Counted from the stretch's first letter, positions 18,705 to 28,516 are shown. The stretch is DNA of 64,000 bases from CAWBOV01 sp963790525 (GCA_963790525.1 CAWBOV010000004.1:651411-715410); one strand, 5' to 3'. Numbers and translations are program-made. The notes: generated from the sequence alone by a model not told the origin.

Positions 18705-19820
18705 ATGCGATCGTCCTTCCTTCCGCGCCGGAGACGGCGCCCGATCGAGATTTGGATCACCATGCGGGCCTGGAGCTGGATGCAACCCCGGCACCTGCGC
18801 AGCGCGTCGAGGACGGTGTCGGGGCTGACCATGGTCGCCGGCCTGGTCACCGTCCTGCTCGCCCTGGTCGACCCGAACAACTCCAACGCCGGCGCCGTCG
18901 CGACCGCCGTCACCGTGGTGATCGCACTCCTGATCGTCCTGGCCGGCTGGCTGGCCCGGCACCTGACCGCCGGCCATGCGCTGGCCTGGGCGCTCAGCCC
19001 GTTCCTCGCCGTGCTGACGATCGTCGTGCTGGACTTCATCTCCCAGGACGCGTCGGTGTCGGCGCAGGTCTTCCTGTTCTTCCCGGTTCTCTACGCCGCG
19101 TCGCAACTTCCCAGGCGCGGTGCCGTCGCGGTGACCGTCGCGACGGCCGTGGGCGAGATGCTCGTCGTCTACACGCAGCTCCCGGTGGGGCCGGCCTTCG
19201 TCGACTCCACGTTCGTGATCACTGCGCTCACCTCCTCCGCCGTGCTGCTGGTCCGGACGAGCGAGGCGCACGCCACACTCGTGAAGAAGCTGAAGCAGCA
19301 GGCCGCGATCGATCCGCTCACCGGCCTGGTCACCCGGCGCGTCCTCGACCAGGCGGCCCAGTCGGCGCTGTCCGGCGCGGCCAGTGGCGCCGGGACGGGG
19401 CTGATCGTGCTCGACGTCGACGAATTCAAGGCGATCAACGACCAGCACGGCCACCCCGGCGGCGACACGGTGCTGGTGCAGCTGGCCGCGCTGCTGCGCT
19501 CCGGCGTGGACTCCGAGGACATCATCAGCCGCCTCGGCGGTGACGAGATCGCCATCCTCCTGCCCGGCTGCTCGATCGAGGAGCTGAACCGCCGGGCCGA
19601 GCAGGTCATGGTGGACGTGCGCGCGCACCGGTTCGCGCTGGCCGGCGACCAGCTGATCACCGTGTCGATCAGCGCGGGCCTCGCGCACGCGCCGACACAC
19701 GCGATCGACCTGCGCCGCCTCTACGCGGCGGCCGACGCAGCCCTGTACGAGGCCAAACGCGGCGGGCGCAACCGGATCGCCGCGGCCGGGTCACCGCTGA
19801 CCCAGGAACTCGGCAGTTAG
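18705..19820 (+). CDS. Membrane-bound diguanylate cyclase
   Basis: A 371-residue protein with about five or six hydrophobic segments in residues 40-190 and a cytoplasmic GGDEF domain (about 205-365). The active site is SRLGGDEIAILLPG, with metal-binding D in VLDVDEFKAIND. The inhibitory-site arginine is not conserved (DSED at that position), unlike the cyclase at 15083-16447, so feedback control may be absent. ATG at 18762 is an alternative start that would remove an odd Arg-rich leader. Confidence 0.9.
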   Translation: MRSSFLPRRRRRPIEIWITMRAWSWMQPRHLRSASRTVSGLTMVAGLVTVLLALVDPNNSNAGAVATAVTVVIALLIVLAGWLARHLTAGHALAWALSPFLAVLTIVVLDFISQDASVSAQVFLFFPVLYAASQLPRRGAVAVTVATAVGEMLVVYTQLPVGPAFVDSTFVITALTSSAVLLVRTSEAHATLVKKLKQQAAIDPLTGLVTRRVLDQAAQSALSGAASGAGTGLIVLDVDEFKAINDQHGHPGGDTVLVQLAALLRSGVDSEDIISRLGGDEIAILLPGCSIEELNRRAEQVMVDVRAHRFALAGDQLITVSISAGLAHAPTHAIDLRRLYAAADAALYEAKRGGRNRIAAAGSPLTQELGS

Positions 19821-20617
19821 CCGACCCGTTCCTTCTCCGCCCGTTCCTTCTCCGCGGCGATGAGCTGCTTCTCGATGCGCGCGAGCTGGGTGGCCACCGA
19901 CTTCATCTGGACGGCCAGGGTGTCGAGGTCGCGCCGCGTGGCCGCCACGTCCTGTTCGGTCTCGGACTGCACCCGGGCCACGATCCACGTCGCGAACGAC
20001 GCCGTGACCAGACCGATCAGGGCGATGCCGGTGACCATCAGGCCGGCGGCGATGACCCGTCCCTGCGTGGTGACGGGGTAGTAGTCGCCGTACCCGACAG
20101 TGGTCACCGTGGCGACCGCCCACCAGACCGCGTCCCCGAAGGTCTCGATCTTCGCGCCGGGCTGACCGCGTTCGGCGGTGAGGATCGCCAGGGAACCGCA
20201 GTAGATGAGCAGGCTTGTCGTGCCGGCGATGTAGACGGCCATCTGCCCGCGCAGGCTCGCCCCTGCACTGCGGCTGAGCACCCGTAGCAGCATGAGCACC
20301 CGTAGCAGCCGCAGCGACCGGAACATCGGCAGGGCGATGATCGCCAGGTCCAGCAGGTGGCGGGAGAAGTAGTGCCACCGGTTCCTGGCCAGGTACAGCC
20401 GCCAGAGGTAGTCGACGATGAACGCCGCCCATGCCACGTCCTGCACGACCTCGCACAGGTTGTGCGTCGCCGGCGCCATGTGGACGTTGAGGACCTCCCA
20501 CGAGTACGCGCCGAGGAAGGCCAGCGAGACGGCGATCAGCGGCCATTCGGACAGCCGGTTCCAGGTGGCCAGGCGCTGGCTCCGCGATCGGTCCGTCACC
20601 CGACCAGTGTGCTGCAT
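19817..20617 (-). CDS. Voltage-gated-like potassium channel (Kch/KvAP type)
   Basis: About 266 residues with a six-helix ion channel layout. The S1-S4 region contains an Arg-rich S4-like segment (FRSLRLLRVLMLLRVLSR) and the pore helix carries the K+ selectivity filter TVGYGDYYP. S6 follows, then a C-terminal coiled coil rich in Lys/Glu (residues about 215-266). The start is uncertain: ATG at 20617 or GTG at 20599. Its stop overlaps the end of the convergent cyclase gene by 4 nt. Confidence 0.85.
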   Translation of the reverse strand: MQHTGRVTDRSRSQRLATWNRLSEWPLIAVSLAFLGAYSWEVLNVHMAPATHNLCEVVQDVAWAAFIVDYLWRLYLARNRWHYFSRHLLDLAIIALPMFRSLRLLRVLMLLRVLSRSAGASLRGQMAVYIAGTTSLLIYCGSLAILTAERGQPGAKIETFGDAVWWAVATVTTVGYGDYYPVTTQGRVIAAGLMVTGIALIGLVTASFATWIVARVQSETEQDVAATRRDLDTLAVQMKSVATQLARIEKQLIAAEKERAEKERVG

Positions 20618-20765
20618 CGCCCGGCGGTCCACCAGCGACCGACCCGGCGGTCGGCCGGTCACTGCCCCCGCGGGCCCTTGTCCCGGTATCACCCCGAGCG
20701 GTTCGATCTCCTCATCCACTGCGCAGGATCGGGCCTGTGCAACGGTTCGAGGAGAGTGATCGTCG

Positions 20766-21974
20766 ATGCACCTCACACGTTCCCGCCGAGCGCACGTCGC
20801 CCTGGCCGCCTGCGTCGTCACGGGGGTCCTGCTCACCGGATCCGCCGGATACGCCGCCACCGGATCTCCCTGGGCGCAGACCGATTCCGACGGCGCGCAC
20901 AGCCGCTTCAACGCCACCGAGACCACCCTGTCGGCCTCCACGGTGGTCCACGCCGCATACCGGCGCAGTCTCGTCAGCCCGCCGCTGCTCGGCGACGATC
21001 CCTGCGACACCGGCGTCAGCATCGCTCCCGTCCTGACCGGCGGGGTGGTCTACTCCGTGGTCTCCAACGAACTCACGGCATGGACCGCGTCCTCGGGCGC
21101 GCGGCTCTGGCAGACGGAGCTGGATGCGACGCAGGACACCCACTACATCGGCCTGGCCGTCGCGTCGGGCCACGTCGTCGTCGGCAGCTACGACTGCCAC
21201 ACCGAGGATCCCGTGGGCAGCGTCGCCTCCTACAGCACCGGCTCCGGCGCGCTCCAGTGGTCGAAGGTCTCACCGGGCGACGACATCATCAGCCAGATCG
21301 CCGTCTCCGGATCCGCGGTCGTCGGGGCGGGCACCGACCTGACCAACGCCGGCGCGATCACCGCGTTCGACCTGTCCACCGGTTCCGTGCTCTGGAACAA
21401 GCAGCTCTCGTGCCTGACCGGTACCCCGGCCGTCGTCGTGGGTGGCAACGCCGTCTACGAGACGTGCGATTCCGACGGCAACCCGGTCACGCTCACGGCC
21501 GCGAAGCTCACGACCGGGACGACCGCGTGGACCAGGAGCGGCTCGTTCACCGTGGTCCGCGGCGACACGGACACCTCCGCGGCGCACCACCTGTACGTGA
21601 CCACATCGGCGGGGATCGTGGACCTCAACCCGGCCACCGGCGCGACCCGGTACACCCTCTCCGGTAGCTCGCTCCGGCCGGTCGCGGTCGATGCGACCAA
21701 TGTGTACGTCGCCTGCCCGGCGGGACTCTGCGCGTACACCCGGGCCAGCGGCGCTCCCGCCTGGAGCAGGGCGATCAACGGACCCACCGCCACTATCGCC
21801 GTCGCGAACGGCCTCATCTACACCCCAGGTGGTGACGTGCTGCGGACGTCGAACGGGACCGTGGTCACCACCCTGTGGTCGGATCCCGCGACGTACGTCA
21901 GCGTGGGTGACGGCCGGGTCGCGGCCGTGACCGATGCCCGCATCATCGACCTCTACGGATCGTCGACGAGCTGA
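20766..21974 (+). CDS. Secreted PQQ-like beta-propeller protein (copy 2)
   Basis: A 402-residue paralogue of the protein at 6988-8223, sharing the mature N-terminus pattern (PWAQTDSDGAHSRFNATETTLS against PAWAQNDSNGAQSRANLNETTLT) and blade motifs such as AWTASSGARLWQT and AFDLSTGSVLWNK. It has a Sec signal peptide (cleavage near GYAATG). GAGGAG lies about 10 nt before the ATG. It heads a rightward run of closely spaced genes (phosphoesterase, uxaC, uxuB). No enzymatic residues are recognised; surface or extracellular binding is likely. Confidence 0.82.
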   Translation: MHLTRSRRAHVALAACVVTGVLLTGSAGYAATGSPWAQTDSDGAHSRFNATETTLSASTVVHAAYRRSLVSPPLLGDDPCDTGVSIAPVLTGGVVYSVVSNELTAWTASSGARLWQTELDATQDTHYIGLAVASGHVVVGSYDCHTEDPVGSVASYSTGSGALQWSKVSPGDDIISQIAVSGSAVVGAGTDLTNAGAITAFDLSTGSVLWNKQLSCLTGTPAVVVGGNAVYETCDSDGNPVTLTAAKLTTGTTAWTRSGSFTVVRGDTDTSAAHHLYVTTSAGIVDLNPATGATRYTLSGSSLRPVAVDATNVYVACPAGLCAYTRASGAPAWSRAINGPTATIAVANGLIYTPGGDVLRTSNGTVVTTLWSDPATYVSVGDGRVAAVTDARIIDLYGSSTS

Positions 21975-21994
21975 GCGCGGCCTACCCTCGGTGG

Positions 21995-22957
21995 ATGCGC
22001 ATCCGTCGAGTCCTCACCGTGCTGGTGCTGGCGATCGCCTCGCTCGCCGCCTGCACCAGCACCCGCTCCGACCCGGCTTCGGCGACCGCCACGCGGTCGC
22101 CGGAGCCGACGTCGGGGCAGAACACCAACGCGTCGTCGACCGCCCCGGTGTCATCGCCGACACCCGCACGCTCCACGCCGAGCCGGCTCCCCCTCTCCTC
22201 CGACGGGGTTCCCCGCTTCTCGCACATCGTCGTGGTGATGCTGGAGAACCACGCCTACTCCGAGATCGTGGGCTCCGGGAGCGCGCCGTTCATCAACTCC
22301 CTGGCACGGTCGGGCGCGGTGATGACACAGTCCTACGCCATCACCCACCCGAGTGAACCGAACTATCTCGCGCTGTTCTCCGGGTCAACGCAGGGCCTGA
22401 CGAACGACGCCTGCCCGGTCAGGTACTCCGGTCCCACGGTGGCGACGTCCCTGCGGGCGTCCGGCTACAGCTTCGTCGGCTATTCCGAAGGCCTGCCCAA
22501 GGCTGGGTTCACCGGGTGCACGGCCGGTTCCTACGTGCGGCGCCACGCTCCGTGGACGGACTTCCCGGCGTTGCCGGCATCGGTGAACGAGCCGATGACC
22601 GCCTTCCCGACGACCTTCTCGCGGCTGCCGAGTCTGGCGTTCGTGATCCCGGATCTCCTCCACGACATGCACGACGGCACGGTGGCGCAGGCCGACACCT
22701 GGCTGCACCGCATGCTCGGTGGGTATGTCACGTGGGCACGCACGCATGGCAGCCTCCTCGTGATCACCACGGACGAGGACGACAAGACCTCGGCCAACCA
22801 CATCGCGACGCTCTTCAGCGGCGCCGACGTCAAGGCCGGCCGGTACTCCACCCGGATCGATCACTACTCCGTCCTGCGCACGCTGGAGTCTGCGTTCGGG
22901 GTCTCGCCCGTCGGCCGGTCGGCCATCACGCGGCCCGTCACCGGAATCTGGAACTGA
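21995..22957 (+). CDS. Phosphoesterase-family lipoprotein (acid phosphatase / phospholipase C-like)
   Basis: A 320-residue exported lipoprotein (lipobox SLAAC near residue 20, then a Ser/Pro/Thr-rich linker to about 70). The catalytic domain starts FSHIVVVMLENHAYSEIVG, the alkaline-phosphatase-fold motif of the PF04185 phosphoesterases. It continues with THPSEPNYLALFSGSTQG and the C-terminal metal motif VITTDEDDKTSANHIATLFSG. It hydrolyses phosphate esters outside the cell; the substrate is unknown. It lies 20 nt after the propeller gene. Confidence 0.85.
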   Translation: MRIRRVLTVLVLAIASLAACTSTRSDPASATATRSPEPTSGQNTNASSTAPVSSPTPARSTPSRLPLSSDGVPRFSHIVVVMLENHAYSEIVGSGSAPFINSLARSGAVMTQSYAITHPSEPNYLALFSGSTQGLTNDACPVRYSGPTVATSLRASGYSFVGYSEGLPKAGFTGCTAGSYVRRHAPWTDFPALPASVNEPMTAFPTTFSRLPSLAFVIPDLLHDMHDGTVAQADTWLHRMLGGYVTWARTHGSLLVITTDEDDKTSANHIATLFSGADVKAGRYSTRIDHYSVLRTLESAFGVSPVGRSAITRPVTGIWN

Positions 22958-22964
22958 TCGCGCG

Positions 22965-24374
22965 ATGGCGGAGCTGACCCTCCACGAGGATCGGCTGCTG
23001 CCGGCCGAACCAGGTCAACGGGCGATCGCCCGGCGCATCTACCGCGATGTGCGCGACCTGCCGATCATCTCTCCGCACGGCCACGTTCCGGCGCAGCTGC
23101 TGCTGGACGATCGCCCCTTCGCCGACCCGACGAGCCTGCTGATCACGCCTGACCACTACGTGACGCGGCTGCTGCACGCCTCCGGTGTCCCGCTGGCCGC
23201 GCTGGGGGTCGGGGTGCAGTCGCCGCATCCCGACCTCTCGCGGTCCGCGTGGCGCACGCTCTGCTCGTCCTGGCCGGTGTTCCGGGGGACACCCGTGCGG
23301 TACTGGCTCGAGACGCAGCTGGTTGACGTCTTCGGCGTCGGTGTTCAGCCCTCGGCGCAGAGCGCGGACCTGCTGTACGACGAGATCAGCGCCCGCCTCG
23401 CCGAGCAGGCTTTCCGCCCGCGCGCTCTCGCCACCCGCTTCGGGATCGATGTCCTGGCCACCACCGACGACCCGTGCGCGGACCTGTCGGCTCACGCCGC
23501 GCTGGCAGCGGATTCGACGTGGCAGCCGCGCGTCGTGCCGACCTTCCGCCCGGACCGCTATCTCGACCCGGCGCAGCCCGGATGGGTCGCGGCGACCGAT
23601 CTGCTCGGTGCGTGTACCGGGGTCGACACGGGCTCCTACGGCGGGTTCCTGACCGCGCTGGCCGATCGACGCCGCTACTTCCGCTCACACGGTGCCACAG
23701 CGACCGATCACGGTCATCCGGATGCCGGCACCGAGCCCCTGGCTCACGGGGAGGCCACGCGCATCTACGCGCGGGCGCGGCAGCGGACGGCGTCAGCCGA
23801 TGAGCTCACGGCCTTCCGGCGCAGCATGATCTTCGAGATGGCTCGGATGTCCTGCGAGGACGGGCTGGTGATGACGCTGCACCCGGGGATCTGCCGCGGC
23901 CACCACACGGCCACTGCGGCTGAGTACGGGCCCGACACCGGCCACGACATCCCCGTCCAGGTGGAGTTCACCCGCGCGCTGCGGCCGCTGCTCGAGCAGT
24001 TCGGCACCGAGCCGTCCTTCCGCTTGGTGCTGTTCACCACGGACGAGTCGGTGTACTCGCGGGAACTCGCTCCGCTGGCCGGCTTCTATCCGAGCGTCTA
24101 CCTCGGCGCGCCGTGGTGGTTCCTCGACGCGCCGGATGCCGTGCGGCGCTTCCGGGCGGCGGTGACCGAGACCGCCGGCTTCAGCAGGACGGCCGGATTC
24201 GTCGACGACACAAGGGCGTTCTGTTCGATACCCGCACGCCACGACATGTCGCGTCGGCTCGACGCCGGCTATCTGGCCGGACTCGTCTCCGAACACCGGC
24301 TGACGGAGGACGAAGCCGTCGACGTGGCGGTCGGCCTCGTGATCGACCAGCCCAGGAAGGCGTTCGGCCTGTGA
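22965..24374 (+). CDS. uxaC: Glucuronate isomerase (uronate isomerase)
   Basis: A 469-residue amidohydrolase-fold enzyme converting D-glucuronate to D-fructuronate (or galacturonate to tagaturonate). Typical blocks are LPIISPHGHVPAQLLLDD (metal-binding H-x-H), LATTDDP, MTLHPGICRGHH and a C-terminal RRLDAGYLAGLVSEHRLTEDEA. It begins 8 nt after the phosphoesterase gene, and its stop overlaps the start of the next gene by 4 nt, so it is coupled to the downstream reductase. Confidence 0.93.
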   Translation: MAELTLHEDRLLPAEPGQRAIARRIYRDVRDLPIISPHGHVPAQLLLDDRPFADPTSLLITPDHYVTRLLHASGVPLAALGVGVQSPHPDLSRSAWRTLCSSWPVFRGTPVRYWLETQLVDVFGVGVQPSAQSADLLYDEISARLAEQAFRPRALATRFGIDVLATTDDPCADLSAHAALAADSTWQPRVVPTFRPDRYLDPAQPGWVAATDLLGACTGVDTGSYGGFLTALADRRRYFRSHGATATDHGHPDAGTEPLAHGEATRIYARARQRTASADELTAFRRSMIFEMARMSCEDGLVMTLHPGICRGHHTATAAEYGPDTGHDIPVQVEFTRALRPLLEQFGTEPSFRLVLFTTDESVYSRELAPLAGFYPSVYLGAPWWFLDAPDAVRRFRAAVTETAGFSRTAGFVDDTRAFCSIPARHDMSRRLDAGYLAGLVSEHRLTEDEAVDVAVGLVIDQPRKAFGL

Positions 24375-25732
24375 CCGGTACCGATGGCCCGCAGGCACCG
24401 GCGCGCATCCTCCATGTCGGTCTCGGCAACTTCATGCGCGCGCATCTGGCGTGGTACACCGACTGCGCGACGGACGCCGCGCAGTGGCCGATCACCGCCT
24501 TCTCGGGACGTAGCACGGAGCTGGCCGCGGCTCTGGACGCGCAGGGTGGCCGCTACACCCTGGTCACCCGGGGTCCTGTCCGCGACGACTTCGACACGAT
24601 CACCAGCGTGCGCAGGGCATACGCCGGTGCCGATCATGCGTCGTGGCTGCGATCGTGGCGGGACGAGGAACTCGCCTGCATCACGCTGACCGTGACCGAG
24701 GCCGCCTACCGGGCCACGCCGGCGGGAACGCTCGATCTGGCCGATCCGGCTGTGTGCGCCGATGTCGCGCTGCTGCGGGAGGACCTGGCGTCGGTCGTGC
24801 AGACCGTCCCGGGACGGCTGGTCGCTGGGCTGGCAGCCCGCAGAGCTGCGGGCTCGGGGCCCGTCACCGTGGTGCCACTGGACAACCTGCCCGACAACGG
24901 CACGGTGACGGCGCGAGTGGTCGGTGGGTTGGCCGACCAGGTGGACCCCTCGCTGGCGGAGTGGATAGGCACACACGTCAGCTGGGCTACGAGCATGGTC
25001 GACCGCATCACGCCGCGGCCGACAGCCGCACTGGCGGCCGAGGTCGCCACGGCGACCGGCTGGGCCGATCGATGCGCAGTGGTCACAGAACCCTTCAGCG
25101 AATGGGTTCTGGCCGGAGACTTCCGTGGTGGACGTCCGGACTGGGAGGCCGCGGGCGTGCGGATGACCGACGACGTGGCACCGCACGAGCAACGCAAGCT
25201 GTGGCTGCTGAACGGTGGCCACTCGCTGCTGGCCTACCTGGGTCTCGGCTTCGGTCTGCGCACGGTCGCCGAAGCCGTCGCCGACGAGCGCTGCCGCCGG
25301 GCGCTGGCCTCGTGGTGGGCCGAGGCCGCGCCCCACCTCTCCCTTGCACCGCAGGAGATCGCTGACTACCAGGGCGCTCTGATCGAGCGGTGGGAGAACC
25401 CGCGCCTGGAGCACCGCCTGGCCCAGATAGCGATCGACGGTTCGCTGAAGCTGCCGGTCCGCGTCCTCCCTGTGCTGCGCCTGGAGCGCCGGGCCGGCGC
25501 CCTACCGCAGGGGGCCGTCGAGATCCTCGGCAGCTGGATCGCCTACGTGCACGCGGCGAGTGCCGATCTGGAGGACGCACGTTCGGTGGAGCTGTCAGCC
25601 GCGCGGGCGGGCGGCCTCGCGCAGTCGGTGCCCCGCCTGCTCGCGCTGCTGGGGATCGAGCTCGCCGACGACACGGAGCTGGTGTCCGCCGTTGCCACTG
25701 CCGCCGTCGCGCTCAGGCAGGGGATACGGTGA
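24371..25732 (+). CDS. uxuB: Fructuronate reductase / mannitol dehydrogenase family
   Basis: A 453-residue NAD-dependent polyol dehydrogenase. The N-terminal Rossmann motif RILHVGLGNFMRAHLAWY and the family signature NGGHSLLAYLG are clear, with the catalytic K in HEQRKLWLLNGGH. Its position directly after uxaC favours reduction of fructuronate (to mannonate) over mannitol oxidation. GTG at 24371 overlaps the uxaC stop (GTGA). The next pathway enzyme, mannonate dehydratase, is not in the window. Confidence 0.87.
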   Translation: MTGTDGPQAPARILHVGLGNFMRAHLAWYTDCATDAAQWPITAFSGRSTELAAALDAQGGRYTLVTRGPVRDDFDTITSVRRAYAGADHASWLRSWRDEELACITLTVTEAAYRATPAGTLDLADPAVCADVALLREDLASVVQTVPGRLVAGLAARRAAGSGPVTVVPLDNLPDNGTVTARVVGGLADQVDPSLAEWIGTHVSWATSMVDRITPRPTAALAAEVATATGWADRCAVVTEPFSEWVLAGDFRGGRPDWEAAGVRMTDDVAPHEQRKLWLLNGGHSLLAYLGLGFGLRTVAEAVADERCRRALASWWAEAAPHLSLAPQEIADYQGALIERWENPRLEHRLAQIAIDGSLKLPVRVLPVLRLERRAGALPQGAVEILGSWIAYVHAASADLEDARSVELSAARAGGLAQSVPRLLALLGIELADDTELVSAVATAAVALRQGIR

Positions 25733-25736
25733 GGTC

Positions 25737-26177
25737 GTGTTCGAGTTCGGGAACGACGGGCCGTCGGTCATCCTCGTCGCGGTCGACGGATCGGAGACGA
25801 GTCTGCGCGCGGGTGCTTACGCCGCCGGTCTGGCGCGGCGCCAGGGCTCGCACCTGATCTGCCTCTACGTGGTGGTCAACGCGGGCATGCTAGCGGTGAC
25901 AGCGCCCGGCGCGGTGGGTGCTTTCAACGAGACGACCGCCGAACTCGGGCAGGAGTTGCGGCGCCAGATCGAGGAACAGGGCCCGCGCCTCGGGATCGCA
26001 GTCGAGTTCGTCGAGCGGGCCGGCAATCCGTACACCGAGATCCTCCGCCTGGCACGTGACCGGCGCGTCGACGCGGTGATCGTGGGGGCCTCGACCAAGG
26101 CCGGGCACAGGTTCGTGGGATCCCTCGCGGTGCATCTGGTCCGCGACGCGGAGTGGCCGATCACTGTCGTGCCGTGA
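25737..26177 (+). CDS. Universal stress protein (UspA domain)
   Basis: A 146-residue UspA domain: VILVAVDGSETSLRAGAYAAGLAR at the N-terminus (Asp of the ATP pocket) and a C-terminal VIVGASTKAGHRFVGSLAVHLVRDAEWPITVVP, a variant of the G-2x-G-9x-G-S/T loop. GTG start, 4 nt after the uxuB stop, so it is probably the last gene of that run. It is different in sequence from the stress protein at 4546-4953. Confidence 0.83.
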   Translation: MFEFGNDGPSVILVAVDGSETSLRAGAYAAGLARRQGSHLICLYVVVNAGMLAVTAPGAVGAFNETTAELGQELRRQIEEQGPRLGIAVEFVERAGNPYTEILRLARDRRVDAVIVGASTKAGHRFVGSLAVHLVRDAEWPITVVP

Positions 26178-26352
26178 TCGTTCCCGAATCGTGATGATCT
26201 TGGACAGCGGTGATTTGGACCCAAGTGTCCACTGTTGAGATGATCTTGGAACGGTCCAGAACTCGATCTTTCAAAAGTTGTCGGAGTTTCCGCGTCACGT
26301 CTCGTACGGAATGGCGTTCCCCCTAGTAGGAACACCCTCTGACGGGAGCATC

Positions 26353-26640
26353 ATGGCCGAAGTTGCACAACTACCCGCCCCTATCTCCGACAACTGGGAC
26401 TGGCAGGTCCGGGCCGCATGCCGCGGCCTCGACGCGTCCGTCTTCTTCCATCCCGACAACGAGCGCGGAGCTGCGCGACTGCGTCGCGAGACCCAGGCGA
26501 AGGCGATCTGCGAGAGCTGCCCGGTGCGGCAGCGCTGCCTGGACTGGGCATTGTCGGTCCGCGAGCCCTCAGGCGTGTGGGGTGGTAAGTCCGCTGCCGA
26601 GCGCGACGCGCTGCTCACGGTGATGGCGTCCGCGAGTTAG
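26353..26640 (+). CDS. WhiB-family iron-sulfur transcriptional regulator (WhiB3/WhiD-like)
   Basis: A 95-residue protein with four cysteines in WhiB spacing (RAACRGL, then CESCPVRQRC) that should hold a [4Fe-4S] cluster, followed by the GVWGGKSAAERD turn that contacts the principal sigma factor. The WDWQVRAACRGLDASVFFHPDNERG region is most like the WhiB3/WhiD subgroup involved in redox sensing and development. ATG at 26353 places the N-terminus at the family's usual length. The 175-nt upstream gap should hold its promoter. Confidence 0.92.
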   Translation: MAEVAQLPAPISDNWDWQVRAACRGLDASVFFHPDNERGAARLRRETQAKAICESCPVRQRCLDWALSVREPSGVWGGKSAAERDALLTVMASAS

Positions 26641-26687
26641 GCCCTCCGCCGTCGCATGGGTCACGCCGGCCGGGTAGACATGCCCGC

Positions 26688-27140
26688 GTGGATGTTGTCC
26701 TTGTCGACGATGCAGTCACCCGTCCGCTTCGACGGCGGGTGCTGCGACCCGAGCAGGCCGAGCACGAGCCGATCCCTGGCGATGGTGCGCTGAACGCGCT
26801 ACATCTCGCGGCATTCGAGTCCGACACCGTCGTCGGCTGTTGCTTCCTTCTCCCCGAGCCCTGCCCGTGGCGACCGGGGGACGTGCCCGCCTGGCGGCTG
26901 CGCGGTATGGCCACCGATCCGGACCGGCAGCGGCACGGCGTCGGCGCCAGTGTCATCGACGCGGCGCGGGGCGTCGTCGCCGAGCGCGGGGGAGTGCTGC
27001 TGTGGTGTCACGCCCGGGCGAGCGCCGAACGGTTCTACCTGAACACGGGCTGGCACTCCCACGGGGCGCTGTTCACGGAGAACGCGCTGCCGCACAGGTG
27101 CATGTGGACCGCGGTCGGCAAGGACCCGGCCGAGGTCTGA
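26688..27140 (+). CDS. GNAT-family N-acetyltransferase
   Basis: A 150-residue single GNAT domain. The acetyl-CoA binding motif A is RLRGMATDPDRQRHGVGASVIDAA (Q/RxxGxG/A-like), followed by LLWCHARASAERFYLNTGWHSHG, the usual motif B. The acceptor is unknown. GTG start, 48 nt after the WhiB gene. Confidence 0.85.
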   Translation: MDVVLVDDAVTRPLRRRVLRPEQAEHEPIPGDGALNALHLAAFESDTVVGCCFLLPEPCPWRPGDVPAWRLRGMATDPDRQRHGVGASVIDAARGVVAERGGVLLWCHARASAERFYLNTGWHSHGALFTENALPHRCMWTAVGKDPAEV

Positions 27141-27579
27141 TAGGAAGAAATGTCCGATTGGCAAGTTGATCTTCAATAAGCTTTGTCCGGGTAAAACACC
27201 GGGCATCTGCTAATGCCTCCTGCGACATTGTTCGGATTGTGAGCAGTGACATTGTCGACAGGCGACTGGAAAAGTAGATATCCCCATCGAGAGATGCTCA
27301 ACGATTGTGAAATACAGTCACCTCATACCGGTGTCAATCGGACATCGGACGTGTGGTGGAGGGGTCCACGCTGATACTGGCGGGGCTCCTGGGGTCCGTG
27401 AGGCGCGACGCCCCTCGGCCCTCGAATTGCTCATGGCGTGAAATGCGGTAATCTTTTCCTGCGTCGACAAGCGTTTGCGGTGGAGACGTGGTAACAGGCG
27501 AGACGTCGGGGGACGCCCATGCAATGCCCCGGCGTTGTCATCTGGCTCCGCCGGGACACCGATTTTCGGAGGTCCCTAG
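27141..27579. other. Intergenic region upstream of the sigma factor gene
   Basis: 439 nt without a credible gene, noticeably richer in A/T than its surroundings around 27150-27320. This suits a regulatory region for the sigma factor gene that follows; GGAGGT at 27570-27575 is its ribosome site. No riboswitch, tRNA or FliA-type promoter match was recognised. Confidence 0.5.
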
Positions 27580-28470
27580 ATGGCGCAGACCCTCCTTGCT
27601 CTCTGCCCGCCGCAAAAAGAGGCGACGGTAGCAGAGCTGGTCGAGGACCACCTGTCACTGGTGGGCAGGCTCGTTGTCGAAAGACTCGCCCGGGTTCCGT
27701 CACACGTCCGTCGTGATGATTTGGCGTCTGCGGCGATGATGGCGCTTGTCGTCAGCGCGCAGGCATATGACCCCTCTCGAGGGGTTCCGTTCGCCGGCTT
27801 CGCAATCACCAGGATTCGCGGTGCGCTCACGGACGAACTCCGAACCATGGACTGGGCCAGCCGCTCGGTTCGCTGCCGGGCGCGCGAGGTCGAATCGGTT
27901 CGCGGGCAGCTGGCGTGCACGCTCGACCGGGCTCCGAGCACCGACGAGATCGCCGGCGCGATGCAGGTGGACCCACGCGAGCTGGAGTCGCTGCAGTCGG
28001 ATCTCACGCGCGCCAATGTGCTTAGCCTGCAAGGGTTTGCTCCCGGAACCGGCCCTGAACTCACGCCCGATCCCACCGACGGACCCGAGGCGCTGCTGCT
28101 CATGCGCGAGCGTCTCGGCTACCTCCACGATGCCATCGCGGAGCTGCCGAGCAGGCTGCGGTTCGTCGTCGAGGAGTACTTCTTCGAGCAGCGCCAGATG
28201 AATGACATCGCCGAGGAACTGGGCGTCACCGAATCCCGGGTCTCGCAGATCTGTGCCGAGGCGCTCTGCCTGCTCCGCGATGGCATGAATTCCCAGCTGG
28301 AGCCGTCCGCCGTCGAGGAGCGAGCGCAATCCGCGCGTGCTGCCGCGAACAAGGCCGCATATTTCCAGGCGATTGCCGGACGGAGCACGCTGGCCGGTCG
28401 GTTGGCACTGTCGACGCCACGCGGTGAGATGCGTATCGCTGCATTCGGTGACGCCGCGCTCACTGCCTGA
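27580..28470 (+). CDS. Alternative sigma factor, FliA/WhiG type
   Basis: A 296-residue sigma-70 family protein lacking region 1.1. Region 2 contains YDPSRGVPFAGFAITRIRGALTDELRTMDWASRSVR, the close signature of flagellar/sporulation sigma factors FliA and WhiG. Region 3 follows (about 105-140), and region 4 includes YFFEQRQMNDIAEELGVTESRVSQI (about 205-230). A C-terminal tail of about 60 residues extends beyond region 4. The gene is convergent with the pilus operon, and FliA-type promoter matches precede pilA and pilB, so it is the likely activator of piliation. No anti-sigma (FlgM-like) gene is seen. Confidence 0.88.
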   Translation: MAQTLLALCPPQKEATVAELVEDHLSLVGRLVVERLARVPSHVRRDDLASAAMMALVVSAQAYDPSRGVPFAGFAITRIRGALTDELRTMDWASRSVRCRAREVESVRGQLACTLDRAPSTDEIAGAMQVDPRELESLQSDLTRANVLSLQGFAPGTGPELTPDPTDGPEALLLMRERLGYLHDAIAELPSRLRFVVEEYFFEQRQMNDIAEELGVTESRVSQICAEALCLLRDGMNSQLEPSAVEERAQSARAAANKAAYFQAIAGRSTLAGRLALSTPRGEMRIAAFGDAALTA

Positions 28471-28516
28471 ACCGCATTTCGCCCGCCCCGCGGACGGAAA
28501 TTTCTCCGCAGGGAGC

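Noticed and set aside
27141..27579. Possible c-di-GMP riboswitch upstream of the sigma gene or of pilA
   Set aside because: Two cyclases and a pilus locus made this attractive, but the conserved GEMM bases and two-helix layout were not found in either leader.
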